A DNA stretch of 64,000 nucleotides. Origin: Flavobacterium commune. Lineage in GTDB: Bacteria > Bacteroidota > Bacteroidia > Flavobacteriales > Flavobacteriaceae. A program made the translations under genes and the position numbers. The stretch is taken from contig NZ_CP017774.1 in the NCBI RefSeq assembly GCF_001857965.1, positions 3,100,001 to 3,164,000 of the forward strand, given 5' to 3'. The notes below the pieces were generated by a model. The model had not been told where the DNA came from. It searched no databases and saw nothing but the letters and a program-made list of their open reading frames with translations. Below are positions 9,249-17,008 of the stretch, piece by piece. Numbering within the stretch: position 1 is the stretch's first letter; every line of letters begins with the position of its first letter.

Positions 9249-10577
9249 ATGGAAATTAGTATAGCATCTTCTAAAACAAAAAACACTACGTTAATTCCAA
9301 TTATAATTATAGCTGGGCTATTTTTTATATTTGGATTTGTAACCTGGATTAATGGAGCTTTAATTCCGTTTATGAAAACCATAAACGAATTGACATCAGC
9401 GCAATCTCTTTTGGTTGCTTCGGCTTCTTATATTTCTTTTGTGGTGATGGCATTGCCCGCTTCTTATATTTTATCAAAAATTGGATATAAAAAAGGAATG
9501 TCTTTAGGGGTGTTTATTATGGGGTTAGGCGCTTTGGTTTTTATACCCGCTGCCGAGGCAAGAACCTATTGGATGTTTTTGACTGGAATATTTATTCAGG
9601 GTGCAGGGATGACTTTATTGCAAACAGCATCCAACCCTTATATTACTATTCTTGGGCCTATTGATAGTGCTGCAAAACGCATTTCCATTATGGGAATTGC
9701 CAATAAAGTGGCAGGAGCTTTAGGTTCGCTTATTTTTGGAGCATTACTTTTATCAGGGATTGATGAAATTAAAGAAAAACTAAATGTCGTGAGTGCTGCT
9801 GAAAAAGCAGAATTATTAAACACCATGGCCGATAGTGTCGTAACACCTTATGTGGTAATGGCTTTGGTTTTATTTATTTTGGGAATATTAATTCGAAAAG
9901 CACCATTGCCAGATGTAGAAGCGGAACCAATTGAAGAACCAAAAGACGGCAGCACCACTAAAACGAGTATTTTTCATTTCCCACATTTATGGCTTGGAGT
10001 ATTAACTCTTTTTATGTACGTAGGTGTTGAGGTTATCGCTGGGGATACTATTATTGCTTATGGAATTTCATTAGGTATTCCAGTTGCTGATGCCAAATTT
10101 TTTACCACATTCACCTTGATGGCTATGGTAGCTACTTATGGTTTGGGAGCGTTCTTAATTCCTAAATACATTACACAGACTTTAGCTTTAAAACTTAGTG
10201 CTATTTTAGGAATCGTATTGTCGTTTTGTATTGTTTTTACCGATGGATTTACTTCCGTATTATTTGTAGCAGCATTGGGTATGGCTAATGCTTTGGTTTG
10301 GCCTGCGGTATGGCCTTTAACTTTAAAAGGTTTGGGAAAATATACTAAAACCGCTTCGGCCTTATTGATTATGGCTATTTCTGGTGGTGCCATCATTCCA
10401 CCTTTATACGGAAATTTGGTCGATGCCAATAAAGCCGATTATATAGCTCAAGGAATGAATGAAGCCCTAGCTACTGCAACCGCTTCAACTAAAGGATATT
10501 GGATTTTATTGCCTTGTTATCTTGTGATTTTATATTATGCAATAGCAGGACATAAGTTGGGCTTAAGTAAAAAATAA
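9249..10577 (+). CDS. FucP-type sugar:H+ symporter (MFS)
   Basis: A 442-residue inner-membrane transporter of the major facilitator superfamily, in the FucP / glucose-galactose group. About 12 hydrophobic segments are visible. Typical motifs are FIFGFVTWINGALIPFMK in TM1 and QTASNPYITILGP after TM4, both hallmarks of FucP and NagP relatives. It brings a monosaccharide (L-fucose, GlcNAc, mannose or glucose are possible) into the cytoplasm after periplasmic breakdown. The next gene starts 20 bases later, then a RhaM-type mutarotase, which points to a 6-deoxy sugar such as L-fucose or L-rhamnose. The exact substrate cannot be read from the motifs. Confidence 0.88.
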   Translation: MEISIASSKTKNTTLIPIIIIAGLFFIFGFVTWINGALIPFMKTINELTSAQSLLVASASYISFVVMALPASYILSKIGYKKGMSLGVFIMGLGALVFIPAAEARTYWMFLTGIFIQGAGMTLLQTASNPYITILGPIDSAAKRISIMGIANKVAGALGSLIFGALLLSGIDEIKEKLNVVSAAEKAELLNTMADSVVTPYVVMALVLFILGILIRKAPLPDVEAEPIEEPKDGSTTKTSIFHFPHLWLGVLTLFMYVGVEVIAGDTIIAYGISLGIPVADAKFFTTFTLMAMVATYGLGAFLIPKYITQTLALKLSAILGIVLSFCIVFTDGFTSVLFVAALGMANALVWPAVWPLTLKGLGKYTKTASALLIMAISGGAIIPPLYGNLVDANKADYIAQGMNEALATATASTKGYWILLPCYLVILYYAIAGHKLGLSKK

Positions 10578-10597
10578 ATTAATAGTTAAAATTTACA

Positions 10598-11650
10598 ATG
10601 ATTTTTAAATTGAAATATTCCATCTTTTTAATGCTTTTGGTTTGTGTTGCCTGTACTTCGGTAAAGCAGTTGCCAAAAGTGTATTCGATCAACAATACTT
10701 TTATAACAACGCAGCCTATTACGACTAACAGTCATGCTGTTACTTTAGTTGAGGTAAAGCCAAATGAAATTATAGCGGCATGGTTTGGTGGAAAATACGA
10801 AGGTGCCAAAGATGTTGGGATTTATTTTTCTAAATACAAAAATAAGAAATGGTCTGCTCCACAAAATTTGGTTCCGCCCTATATCCAAAAAGGAGATACT
10901 TTGCCTTGTTGGAATCCTGTTTTATTTAAAAGCAAAAGCGAAAAATTATACTTGTTTTATAAAATTGGAAAAAATCCAAGAGAATGGTTTGGAGCAATGA
11001 TAGTATCGGTTGATGATGGAGCAACGTGGAGTGTTCCAAAATTGCTCCCAAAAGGTATTCTTGGTCCTATAAAAAACAAGCCAATAGAGCTAACTACCGG
11101 AGTAATTTTATGCGGAAGTAGTAATGAAAGCGTTGAAAATAATGAATGGAGAGCTCATGTAGAAACCTATGATGAGGCTACTGAAAAGTGGACAAAAATT
11201 ACTATCGAAAACAAACAAAATTTTGATATTATCCAACCCACATTTTTAGTGCATTCGAATAAAAAAGTGCAGATGCTATTTAGAAGTAAGCACAATAAAC
11301 TGATAACGAGTTGGTCAGAAGATTATGGTAATAGCTGGAAAAATACCGATAGCATTGCTGTTGTCAATTCAAATTCGGGTGTTGATGCGGTTACTTTATC
11401 TAAAAAATCGTTTTTATTGGTTAACAATCCATTAAAACAAGGAAAAGATTGGTTTAATGGACGCAACGTTTTAGATGTAGAGCATTCAAAAGATGGAATT
11501 CATTGGCAGAAATTATTCGATTTGGAATACCAGCCTGAAGGCGAGTTCAGCTATCCGGCAATTATCCAAACTTTAGATGGAGAAATTCATGTTTTATATA
11601 CTTATAATCGAAAGTATATCAAGCATGTTCGCTTTAAAACAGCAAAATAA
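10598..11650 (+). CDS. BNR/Asp-box beta-propeller lipoprotein, sialidase-like
   Basis: A 350-residue lipoprotein: the lipobox is in LLVCVAC, with lipidation at the Cys of the AC-T junction. The body is a sialidase-fold propeller of the BNR_2 type with three Asp-box-like repeats: SVDDGATWS, SEDYGNSWK and SKDGIHWQ. Other family marks are AAWFGGKYEGAKDVGIYFS, PCWNPVLF, GILGPIKNKP and FSYPAIIQTLDGEIHVLYTYNR. Proteins of this type are often annotated as exo-alpha-sialidase, but few are characterised and several propeller glycosidases act on other sugars. It follows the transporter by 20 bases and precedes a RhaM-type mutarotase by 30, so it may release the sugar that these two handle. It is probably anchored in the outer membrane or exposed to the periplasm. 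Confidence 0.8.
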   Translation: MIFKLKYSIFLMLLVCVACTSVKQLPKVYSINNTFITTQPITTNSHAVTLVEVKPNEIIAAWFGGKYEGAKDVGIYFSKYKNKKWSAPQNLVPPYIQKGDTLPCWNPVLFKSKSEKLYLFYKIGKNPREWFGAMIVSVDDGATWSVPKLLPKGILGPIKNKPIELTTGVILCGSSNESVENNEWRAHVETYDEATEKWTKITIENKQNFDIIQPTFLVHSNKKVQMLFRSKHNKLITSWSEDYGNSWKNTDSIAVVNSNSGVDAVTLSKKSFLLVNNPLKQGKDWFNGRNVLDVEHSKDGIHWQKLFDLEYQPEGEFSYPAIIQTLDGEIHVLYTYNRKYIKHVRFKTAK

Positions 11651-11680
11651 AAAAGAAATTGTAGTTATATAAAAAAATAA

Positions 11681-12016
11681 ATGATGAAAAAATATTGTCT
11701 GGCATTAGATTTAAAAGACGAACCTAATTTAATTGAAGAATACAAAGCCTTTCACCAAAATGTATGGCCTGAAATTATTGAAAGTATAAAAGAATCAGGA
11801 ATTAGAAATCTGGAGATTTATACTATTCAAGATCGATTGTTTATGATTATCGAAGCAGAGGCTCATTTTTCTTTCGAAGAAAAAGCAAAATTAGATGCAA
11901 CAAATCCAAAAGTTCAAGATTGGGAAGAATTAATGTGGCGATTTCAAAAAGCACTTCCGGGAGCTCAGCCTGGCGAGAAATGGCTGTTGATGGATAAAAT
12001 TTTTGAACTCAGGTAA
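11681..12016 (+). CDS. RhaM-type 6-deoxysugar mutarotase
   Basis: A 111-residue protein of the L-rhamnose mutarotase family (DUF718), which interconverts alpha and beta anomers of L-rhamnose or, in some members, L-fucose. Recognisable pieces are KAFHQNVWPEIIESIKESGI, NLEIYTIQDRLFMIIE and WEELMWRFQKALPGAQPGEKWLLMDKIFEL; the family's His near the N-terminus is present. E. coli RhaM is about 104 residues. No rhamnose isomerase or kinase is nearby, and the transporter in the same run is FucP-like, so L-fucose is as likely a substrate as L-rhamnose. I therefore give no gene symbol. Confidence 0.87.
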   Translation: MMKKYCLALDLKDEPNLIEEYKAFHQNVWPEIIESIKESGIRNLEIYTIQDRLFMIIEAEAHFSFEEKAKLDATNPKVQDWEELMWRFQKALPGAQPGEKWLLMDKIFELR

Positions 12017-12041
12017 TTTGAGTTTTTTATTAAAAAAAGAA

Positions 12042-13025
12042 ATGATGTTGTTTTTAAAAAAATCAAAATTCAAGTTTTTTTTCATGATTTCGGTATGCTT
12101 TACCGTTAGTGTTGCTGCTCAAAATAGCCGTTTGGAAAAAACATTTTACAAACACGATAAATATCTTTCATCAGATAAAATGCAAGGGCGATTTCCCGGG
12201 ACGAAAGGTAATAATGAGGCAGCAGCTTACATTAGAAAGTATTTTCAGAAATATGGTCTGGAAAAATTTAATGGCAATTATTATCAGTCTTTTCAATTGT
12301 TTGTAAAAGAAGGAATCAATAAGATGAAATCGGATACTGTTACAACTCAAAATGTTGTGGGCTATATTGAAGGTTCAGATGAAAAACTAAAAAAGGAATT
12401 TATAGTAATAGGAGCGCATTATGATCATTGGGGATGGGGAGGAATTGCTTCTGGCAGCAAAAAAAAGGATACAATGGCAATCCACAATGGAGCCGATGAT
12501 AATGCTTCTGGTGTAGCTGCTTTACTATGTATTTTAGAGAAAGTTTCCAAGTCTAAAGTAAAATCTAAAAGGAGTATTATTTTTGTTTCCTTTAGTGGGG
12601 AAGAAGAAGGTTTGTTGGGATCCAAATATTTTGTAAATCACTTACCAATTCCAAAAGATGCGGTCAAAGTAATGCTCAATATGGACATGGTAGGTAGATT
12701 AAATGCCGAAAACCAAATTTTTATGGGTGGTGCTGGAACTTTTCCTGATGGTGTTGAACTAATGAAGAATTTAGCAGAGAATAGTGGTTTAAATCCCGTT
12801 ATTCATGCAGGTGGAGTAGGCGGTTCTGACCATGTGTCATTTTACAAATCTTCCATTTCGGCTGTAGGATTTCATACAGGCGGACATCCGCAATACCATA
12901 CTCCTGAAGATGACATTGAATTGATTAATTTTAGAGGCGGAGCTTTGGTTTCTCAATATATTTATAATGCTCTAATTTCAATTGCAAATTATGCGCAACC
13001 ATTGGTTTTTATCAATCGGGATTAA
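12042..13025 (+). CDS. Secreted M28 zinc aminopeptidase
   Basis: A 327-residue secreted peptidase of family M28. I place the start at 12042 (MMLFLKKSKF), because the longer frame opens with TTG inside the preceding gene and 12042 gives a clean signal peptide ending in VAAQ. The metal-site motifs are in order: GAHYDHWG, HNGADDNASG, SGEEEGLLG with the catalytic Glu pair, NMDMVGRL, and GGSDHVSFY. These ligate two zinc ions and cleave N-terminal residues from peptides. It ends the glycan locus and could process the peptide part of glycoproteins, which is inference from context. A hairpin follows. Confidence 0.92.
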   Translation: MMLFLKKSKFKFFFMISVCFTVSVAAQNSRLEKTFYKHDKYLSSDKMQGRFPGTKGNNEAAAYIRKYFQKYGLEKFNGNYYQSFQLFVKEGINKMKSDTVTTQNVVGYIEGSDEKLKKEFIVIGAHYDHWGWGGIASGSKKKDTMAIHNGADDNASGVAALLCILEKVSKSKVKSKRSIIFVSFSGEEEGLLGSKYFVNHLPIPKDAVKVMLNMDMVGRLNAENQIFMGGAGTFPDGVELMKNLAENSGLNPVIHAGGVGGSDHVSFYKSSISAVGFHTGGHPQYHTPEDDIELINFRGGALVSQYIYNALISIANYAQPLVFINRD

Positions 13026-13081
13026 AAGTTCATGTAAAGCGAAGTTTTATTTTTATCAATATTTTCCGAATAAAACTCAAT

Positions 13082-13118
13082 AACAAACCCTTAAATAATT
13101 GCTGTTTAAGGTTTTGTT
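13082..13118 (+). terminator. Hairpin terminator after M28 gene
   Basis: AACAAACCCTTAAA (13082-13095) and TTTAAGGTTTTGTT (13105-13118) form a 14-bp stem with one mismatch. It closes the glycan locus before the SDR gene. Confidence 0.7.
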
Positions 13119-13250
13119 CTTATGGTCCGACCAAAAAAATGGCCAACCATTTTTAGAGGATTTACGGAGATTGCTAGGAGTTGGTAGTTGAATATCATTT
13201 TAGTCTTTTTTTTAATAGTAATTCTATAGTATTAGTATATTATTAATTTC

Positions 13251-13258
13251 TATATTTG
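13251..13258 (+). promoter_or_regulatory. Predicted -7 box for the SDR gene
   Basis: TATATTTG matches the Bacteroidota TAnnTTTG box and lies 17 bases before the SDR start codon, giving a very short leader. No TTG or TTTG stands 17-23 bases upstream, so only half of the consensus is present. Confidence 0.45.
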
Positions 13259-13275
13259 TTGATTAAATTAATAAA

Positions 13276-14064
13276 ATGAGCGAAAAAACGAAACCCTACG
13301 CCTTAATTACCGGTGCCAGCAAAGGCATTGGAAAATCTATTGCTTATGAATTGGCTAAACAGGGTTATCCACTATTGCTTGTTGCAAGAAGTGACGAGGA
13401 ATTAAAAGTACTATCTGATGATCTTCAGCTTAAATACGGCATCAATGCTGCTATTTTATCGATTGATCTTTCGACAAATGGTGCATCGCAAAAAGTAACC
13501 GATTGGATTAAAATGAATAACTATCCAATTGGTATTCTAATTAACAATGCTGGTTATGGTGTGTGGGGCTATTTTAGTCAGTCTTCTTTAACCGATCAGC
13601 TTGGTATGATGCAGCTAAACATGAATGTAGTTGTTGAACTTTCCCATTTATTAGTACCCATACTTTCCCAAGAAAAACAAGCCTACATTTTAAACATATC
13701 GAGTACTGCTGCATATCAGGCTGTGCCAACGCTAGCTGTTTATTCAGCTACAAAGGCTTTTGTTTTATCGTTTACGCGTGCTTTGCGTTTCGAACTTGCC
13801 CAAACTTCAATTTCAGTAAGCTGTTTTAGTCCAGGTCCGGTTGCTACTGGTTTTGCCGAAAGAGCTGGCTTAAACGCCTTAAGCAAAATGGCTGAAAAGT
13901 TCAATATGCAGCCAGATGAAGTTGCAAAAATGGCAGTAAAAGCCATGTTTAGCAAAAAATCAGAAGTTATTCCTGGTTTCACAAATATCATTTCGGTTTA
14001 TGCCAACCGTATATTACCAAAGGTATTTATCGAAAAAACTGCAGCTGGGATTTATAAAATTTAA
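13276..14064 (+). CDS. Short-chain dehydrogenase/reductase, classical type
   Basis: A 262-residue NAD(P)-dependent oxidoreductase. Visible features are the cofactor-binding glycine motif TGASKGIGKS near residues 13-22, LINNAGYG, the catalytic Ser in NISSTAAYQ, the YSATK active-site Tyr/Lys pair, and PGPVATGF. These place it with classical SDRs acting on keto or hydroxy groups, close to DltE/YqjQ-like members and ketoacyl-type reductases. It has its own predicted -7 box and is separated from the next transcript by another promoter. Its neighbours include a lipid-headgroup-type transferase and a dioxygenase, so a lipid substrate is plausible but unproven. Confidence 0.9.
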   Translation: MSEKTKPYALITGASKGIGKSIAYELAKQGYPLLLVARSDEELKVLSDDLQLKYGINAAILSIDLSTNGASQKVTDWIKMNNYPIGILINNAGYGVWGYFSQSSLTDQLGMMQLNMNVVVELSHLLVPILSQEKQAYILNISSTAAYQAVPTLAVYSATKAFVLSFTRALRFELAQTSISVSCFSPGPVATGFAERAGLNALSKMAEKFNMQPDEVAKMAVKAMFSKKSEVIPGFTNIISVYANRILPKVFIEKTAAGIYKI

Positions 14065-14090
14065 TTTTTTCAAAAAATAATAAAAAAATA

Positions 14091-14122
14091 TTTTTTGCAA
14101 AAGAGAAATTATAGTATGTTTG
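14091..14122 (+). promoter_or_regulatory. Promoter of the poly-Cys leader / PhyH operon
   Basis: TTTTTTG (14091-14097), a 17-nt spacer, then TATGTTTG (14115-14122) is a full match to the Bacteroidota TTTG / TAnnTTTG promoter. Transcription should start near 14128-14130, about 20 bases before the first ATG of the poly-Cys ORF and about 165 before the PhyH start. This is one of the best promoters in the window. Confidence 0.8.
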
Positions 14123-14149
14123 TATTAAATTCTACTAAATATATAGAAT

Positions 14150-14335
14150 ATGTATAATAAAAGAAAAAATATGTTTAATTTTCCTAAAGGTCGAATGCAC
14201 GCAAATACACTAATGTGTTGTTGCTGTTGTTGTTATTCTGTTTTAGATAAAATTACAAACTATATTATTTCATTTATTAAATCTATATTATCATGGTATC
14301 TTCTTATAAAACCTTTACCCTTACTGAGCAATTAA
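14150..14335 (+). CDS. Short ORF with six-Cys run, probable leader peptide
   Basis: A 61-codon ORF, or 54 codons from the ATG at 14171, with the segment MHANTLMCCCCCCY; the six Cys codons (TGT TGT TGC TGT TGT TGT) lie at 14216-14233. It is the first ORF after a strong promoter and its end overlaps the PhyH start by 43 bases in another frame. I see no protein family. Short poly-Cys ORFs act as cysteine-responsive attenuators in mycobacteria, and by analogy this could be a cis-acting leader whose translation senses Cys-tRNA and controls the downstream genes. The C-terminal half is hydrophobic (ITNYIISFIKSILSWYLL) and could be incidental. The alternative is that the Cys run is a chance (TGT)n tract in a non-translated leader. 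No strong GC hairpin is visible between the run and the PhyH start. Confidence 0.55.
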   Translation: MYNKRKNMFNFPKGRMHANTLMCCCCCCYSVLDKITNYIISFIKSILSWYLLIKPLPLLSN

Positions 14336-15099
14336 CTAATGAGCAAATTGCCTTTTTTAACGAACATGGCTTCATCCATTTCAAAAAATTTATAAATCCG
14401 GAAACTGTTTCATCAATCATTGATGCCTCGAAACAAGTACAGCAAAAATGGATTGACAATAACCTTCAAAAAGTAAATGGTGTTCCAATTAAATATGGAA
14501 AAGACTTAGATGGTTCTCCTATTGTACAACGTTTTGCTTTTATCAATCAGCATCATCAAACCTTAAGCGGTCTTTTACTTGATCTAAGATTTAATGGTTT
14601 ATTACCATTAGCAGGTGAGGGCGCAAGATTAGGTACCGAAGAAAAAGACGGAATGGTTTTTAATCATTATATCAATGGGCCAGAAAGTAAATTTGCTAAA
14701 ATGGGCTGGCATACAGATGGTTTGAGAGATATTTTTTATGGTGCAAAATTAAACCCGATGTTAAATGTGGGCATTCACTTAAGCACTTTAAAACCCGAAA
14801 ACGGCGGGCTTAAAATCATTCCGGGTACTCACAAACAAAGTGTTTATCAAATGCTTTTCCGTAAAAAGTACTTTTTAGATCATAATGCCGATCCGGAGGA
14901 AGTTTCCATCATTCCAGAAGCTGGAGATTTAACTATTCACGATGGACGTTTGTGGCATAGAGTTGCCGAATCATCTATCCGTGGCGAAGAAAGTAGAAGG
15001 AGAGTCATTTATATTCCAATTATAGCAGGAAAATATGCTCCTAAAAACGAGAATAGTCCAACGGTTTTCTATCAGCGTTTTGCTGGAATTGTTAAGTAA
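14293..15099 (+). CDS. Phytanoyl-CoA dioxygenase (PhyH) family Fe(II)/2-oxoglutarate enzyme
   Basis: A 268-residue non-haem iron oxygenase. The iron site is visible: GWHTDG gives the His-x-Asp pair and HDGRLWHRV gives the distal His, followed by the Arg-rich segment RRRVIY likely to bind 2-oxoglutarate. The middle has LSTLKPENGGLKIIPGTHK, typical of the family, whose members hydroxylate fatty acyl groups, sulfonates, phosphonates or small metabolites. The start ATG overlaps the end of the poly-Cys ORF in a different frame, with no visible ribosome-binding site, which would allow coupled expression. It heads a run with a CDP-alcohol phosphatidyltransferase (127-base gap), so modification of a lipid is possible. 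The substrate is unknown. Confidence 0.87.
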   Translation: MVSSYKTFTLTEQLTNEQIAFFNEHGFIHFKKFINPETVSSIIDASKQVQQKWIDNNLQKVNGVPIKYGKDLDGSPIVQRFAFINQHHQTLSGLLLDLRFNGLLPLAGEGARLGTEEKDGMVFNHYINGPESKFAKMGWHTDGLRDIFYGAKLNPMLNVGIHLSTLKPENGGLKIIPGTHKQSVYQMLFRKKYFLDHNADPEEVSIIPEAGDLTIHDGRLWHRVAESSIRGEESRRRVIYIPIIAGKYAPKNENSPTVFYQRFAGIVK

Positions 15100-15226
15100 T
15101 CATGTTGTTTATCCTCGCATATAGTTATCTGGTTAGATCAGGTAAACTAAAAGGTACCACAGATTTTCTTAAAAATACTCGAAGAAAAATAAAGTTGAAA
15201 ATTGTAAAATTAGAATTGGGTTATTA

Positions 15227-15913
15227 ATGGGAACTGAAACACAGCTTGAAGATTTTAGTACAATTGCACAAAGAACATTTTCGGATCGTAAGCGGACTAA
15301 TATTTTAAAAAAAGCAGAACAGCTAACGATTGTATTTTTGCTTCCAAAGGTGCCTAAATTCATTTCACCAAACTTGCTCACTTTATTAGGTACACTTGGT
15401 TCGGGGTTCGTTTTTCTAGCTTTTGTTTTGGGGACTTATTTAACAAATTGGTATTTGCTTTTGGGTATTATCGGTTTGGCTATAAATTGGTTAGGTGATT
15501 CTTTAGATGGAAGACTGGCATATTACAGAAATATTCCACGCCGTTGGTATGGTTTTGCACTCGATATTATTGCCGATTGGATAGGTATTGTACTTATAGG
15601 CTTTGGCTACTACATTTATGCTAAAAATGGCACACAAATAGTAGCCTTTGCTTTTGTTGCATTGTATGGTTGGTCTATCATCATCAGTCAGTTACGCTAC
15701 AAAATTACAAATGAATACAGTATAGATTCTGGCTTTGTTGGCCCAACAGAACTTAGATTTATTATTGCTTTAATTTTAATTACAGAAGTTTTATTTAAGG
15801 GATCAATAACCTATTTGGCTGGCTTAATTACTATTGTGTTATTTATAATCAATATTATAGATAGCTTAAAACTTTTAAAGTTAGGCGATTTAAGAGATAA
15901 AAGTCAGGAATGA
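15227..15913 (+). CDS. CDP-alcohol phosphatidyltransferase family protein
   Basis: A 228-residue integral membrane enzyme with about six hydrophobic segments, of the family that swaps CMP of a CDP-alcohol for a second alcohol to make phospholipid headgroups. The family motif D-x2-D-G-x2-A-R-x8-9-G-x3-D-x3-D is present at residues 91-117 as DSLDGRLAYY...GFALDIIAD. All four Asp and both Gly residues are in place, but the Arg after Ala is Tyr99. The entry helix PKFISPNLLTLLG is also typical. It overlaps no neighbour, and GtrA starts 2 bases after its stop codon, so the two are almost certainly co-translated. Which alcohol it uses cannot be told; PgsA, Pss and inositol-phosphate enzymes share this fold. 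Confidence 0.88.
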   Translation: MGTETQLEDFSTIAQRTFSDRKRTNILKKAEQLTIVFLLPKVPKFISPNLLTLLGTLGSGFVFLAFVLGTYLTNWYLLLGIIGLAINWLGDSLDGRLAYYRNIPRRWYGFALDIIADWIGIVLIGFGYYIYAKNGTQIVAFAFVALYGWSIIISQLRYKITNEYSIDSGFVGPTELRFIIALILITEVLFKGSITYLAGLITIVLFIINIIDSLKLLKLGDLRDKSQE

Positions 15914-15914
15914 T

Positions 15915-16346
15915 ATGTTCAAAAAGAAATCCATTTTAACTTTTCTACAAGCACAAGTTGCGGCATTTGTAGGCGGTATTACCGATTATGGCTTAATGAT
16001 TTTATTGACAGAAGTAGTTGAATTGCATTTTAGTTTTTCTATTCTAATCTCTGGAACCGTAGGTGCCATTATCAATTTTAGCATCAATAGATTCTGGGTA
16101 TTTAAAAATCAATCTGGTTACAGCAGCCACATCAATAGTCAGCTTTTTAAATTTGCGTTGGTTGTATTGGGAAGTATTTCCTTAAAATCATTTGGTACGC
16201 TTATTTTTCAAAAATTATTTCAAATCGATTATAGAATCGGAAGATTAATCACGGATTTGTTTGTTTCTTATGGATTTAACTATCCATTGATTAAATATTG
16301 GGTTTTTAGAGTAAAGAAAAACCCGAATGTAATCGAATCAAATTAG
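15915..16346 (+). CDS. GtrA-like small membrane protein
   Basis: A 143-residue protein with four predicted membrane helices, matching the GtrA family: FLQAQVAAFVGGITDYGLMILLTE, then INFSINRFWVFKN and SYGFNYPLIKYWVFR, where NRFWVF and YPLIKYWVF are the usual family blocks. GtrA proteins are thought to move polyprenyl-linked sugars across the inner membrane or to help such transferases. It begins 2 bases after the CDP-alcohol phosphatidyltransferase stop, which suggests a shared role in building or moving a lipid-linked group. No glycosyltransferase is adjacent here. Confidence 0.87.
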   Translation: MFKKKSILTFLQAQVAAFVGGITDYGLMILLTEVVELHFSFSILISGTVGAIINFSINRFWVFKNQSGYSSHINSQLFKFALVVLGSISLKSFGTLIFQKLFQIDYRIGRLITDLFVSYGFNYPLIKYWVFRVKKNPNVIESN

Positions 16347-16364
16347 TCTGAAAAATATTTAGTT

Positions 16365-16943
16365 ATGAATAAATTACAATTTAAAAAAAATATAAAATTA
16401 TTAATCGTTCTAACGATCTTAGTAAATATAATTTCCGGAAATCTATTGGCACAATCCAAAAATCCATCGCCATTACATTTTCCAACGCCGAAAAATATAG
16501 ATAATATGCTATTTTACATTCAGCGGGATCCAAATATAAACACTGCTATTTATGCCATAAATTACCAGGAAAATGGAAAAATAAATAAAAGCAATCCTAT
16601 AAAATCGTATTGGATTCGATATGCTGAGAAAGGAGAGAAAAAAGATTTTAGTTACGTACAACGCAAATTTGCATACGGAATAGAAAGTAAAACTTTAAAT
16701 AATGAGGAGTTTAAGCTTCAGTTTGTATCGTATAAAAAGTTACCCTTAACCTTGAAAAAGATAGATTCAGATCAGAAATATCATGTTTTTGTAAATGTAA
16801 ATCAGAAAAAAATTCAAGTAGAAAAAATATTTGTACGTATTGAAGGAGGTTCTTTTTGGCTACCAAATGTGAAATATGCCGAAGTTAGCGGAATTGATGC
16901 TATCTCAAATAAAGCAATTACTGAAAGAATCGTATTAAATTAA
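16365..16943 (+). CDS. Secreted DUF4833-like protein
   Basis: A 192-residue exported protein with a signal peptide ending near NLLAQ. The pattern MLFYIQRDPNINTAIYAINY, KSNPIKSYWIRYAEKGEK, and FSYVQRKFAYGIESK fits the DUF4833 family as I remember it; that family has no assigned function. The rest looks like a beta-rich domain. It starts 18 bases after gtrA and is followed by a strong bidirectional terminator, so it is the last gene of the poly-Cys-led operon. Likely location is the periplasm. I cannot propose an activity from the sequence. Confidence 0.7.
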   Translation: MNKLQFKKNIKLLIVLTILVNIISGNLLAQSKNPSPLHFPTPKNIDNMLFYIQRDPNINTAIYAINYQENGKINKSNPIKSYWIRYAEKGEKKDFSYVQRKFAYGIESKTLNNEEFKLQFVSYKKLPLTLKKIDSDQKYHVFVNVNQKKIQVEKIFVRIEGGSFWLPNVKYAEVSGIDAISNKAITERIVLN

Positions 16944-16973
16944 GATACCAATATGTTAGATAAATTAAAAAAG

Positions 16974-17003
16974 AAGGCAGAAAATCATATAATTTTCTGC
17001 CTT
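16974..17003. terminator. Bidirectional terminator between the DUF4833 gene and ssrA
   Basis: AAGGCAGAAAAT (16974-16985), loop CATATA, ATTTTCTGCCTT (16992-17003): a perfect 12-bp stem. Read on the - strand it is followed by CTTTTTT, six bases past the tmRNA 3' end; on the + strand it ends in a short T tract. It therefore serves both convergent transcripts. Confidence 0.9.
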
Positions 17004-17008
17004 TTCTG

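Noticed and set aside
13026..16943. Recently acquired genomic island
   Set aside because: There is no integrase, tRNA, attachment repeat or clear change in base use to support it, although the gene set is unusual.
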